Assembly: GCA_910592005.1 (NCBI GenBank)
Contig: CAJVPP010001430.1
Coordinates: 1-20,067, forward strand
DNA: 20,067 nt
Source: Funneliformis mosseae
Taxonomy: Eukaryota; Glomeromycota; Glomeromycetes; Glomerales; Glomeraceae
Direction: 5' to 3'
Below the pieces are notes generated by a model, which worked only from the letters and a program-made list of their open reading frames with translations, had not been told where the DNA came from and did not search any database. The position numbers and the translations under genes were made by a program. This document shows, piece after piece, positions 19,981 to 20,067 of this stretch; within the stretch, counting starts at the first letter, position 1; each line of letters begins with the position of its first letter.

Positions 19981-20067
19981 AATAATAGTATTTTAAATTT
20001 TTAAAATTAATAATTATTAATATATATTAATTTTTTAATTTTTTAATTTTTTAAAATAACTTATTAT
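19981..20067 (+). repeat. Dispersed AT-rich repeat, second copy, cut by window end
   Basis: Partner of 18801-18888, spaced 1180 bases. The copy probably continues past the window. Confidence 0.65.

Larger units (their letters stand above)
17171..20067. other. AT desert 2, no gene seen
   Basis: Apart from the repeats listed, this stretch has only short chance ORFs, no splice-joined coding and no RNA gene that I can see. Together with 15942-17170 it forms a 4.1-kb desert that continues beyond the window. Confidence 0.7.

Noticed and set aside
1..20067. CRISPR array, operon or bacterial-type gene cluster
   Set aside because: No regularly spaced short repeats with unique spacers are present, and gene structure is eukaryotic throughout.

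Overview
The window looks like nuclear DNA of a filamentous fungus, most likely an arbuscular mycorrhizal fungus (Glomeromycotina, Rhizophagus-like). This rests on several things seen together: very AT-rich DNA with long A/T deserts, small GT-AG introns of about 60-110 bases, a urease accessory gene, an autophagy vacuolar effluxer, an F-box/leucine-rich protein gene, and decayed protein-kinase and Tnp2-type transposase relics. The genus-level assignment is inference; no search was run.

Layout. The first 211 bases hold the probable last two exons of a plus-strand gene that I cannot name. A nine-exon ATG22-like gene follows on the minus strand (2570 to 385); I rebuilt its exons by hand and they join in frame into a 514-residue protein. 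Across a 320-bp shared upstream region it faces a two-exon plus-strand gene for the urease accessory protein UreF (2891-3706). A frame-broken, coding-like minus-strand stretch lies at 4140-4680. An intact, intronless F-box protein gene (4770-6401) follows, preceded by a T-tract/A-tract inverted repeat that abuts its start codon.

From 6402 to about 10600 lies an AT desert with no credible gene. It carries one clear 155-bp pogo-like MITE with TA target duplications (9693-9851). From 10613 to 13263 is a graveyard: a Tnp2-family transposase relic, an unrecognised minus-strand relic, and a chain of plus-strand relics. The last part of that chain is a protein kinase domain broken into several frames, probably of the Crinkler-associated kinase type expanded in these fungi. 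Only 33 bases past that graveyard ends the intact minus-strand TTC27/EMW1-like TPR protein gene (15840 to 13297). From 15841 to the end is a second AT desert, made largely of diverged tandem and dispersed repeats, some shared with the first desert.

How it fits together. The working genes are housekeeping or nutrient genes in small islands, separated by deserts where mobile elements and expanded-family genes decay. The divergent ATG22-UreF pair is the one arrangement with a plausible joint meaning: export of amino acids from the vacuole and activation of urease both serve internal nitrogen recycling.
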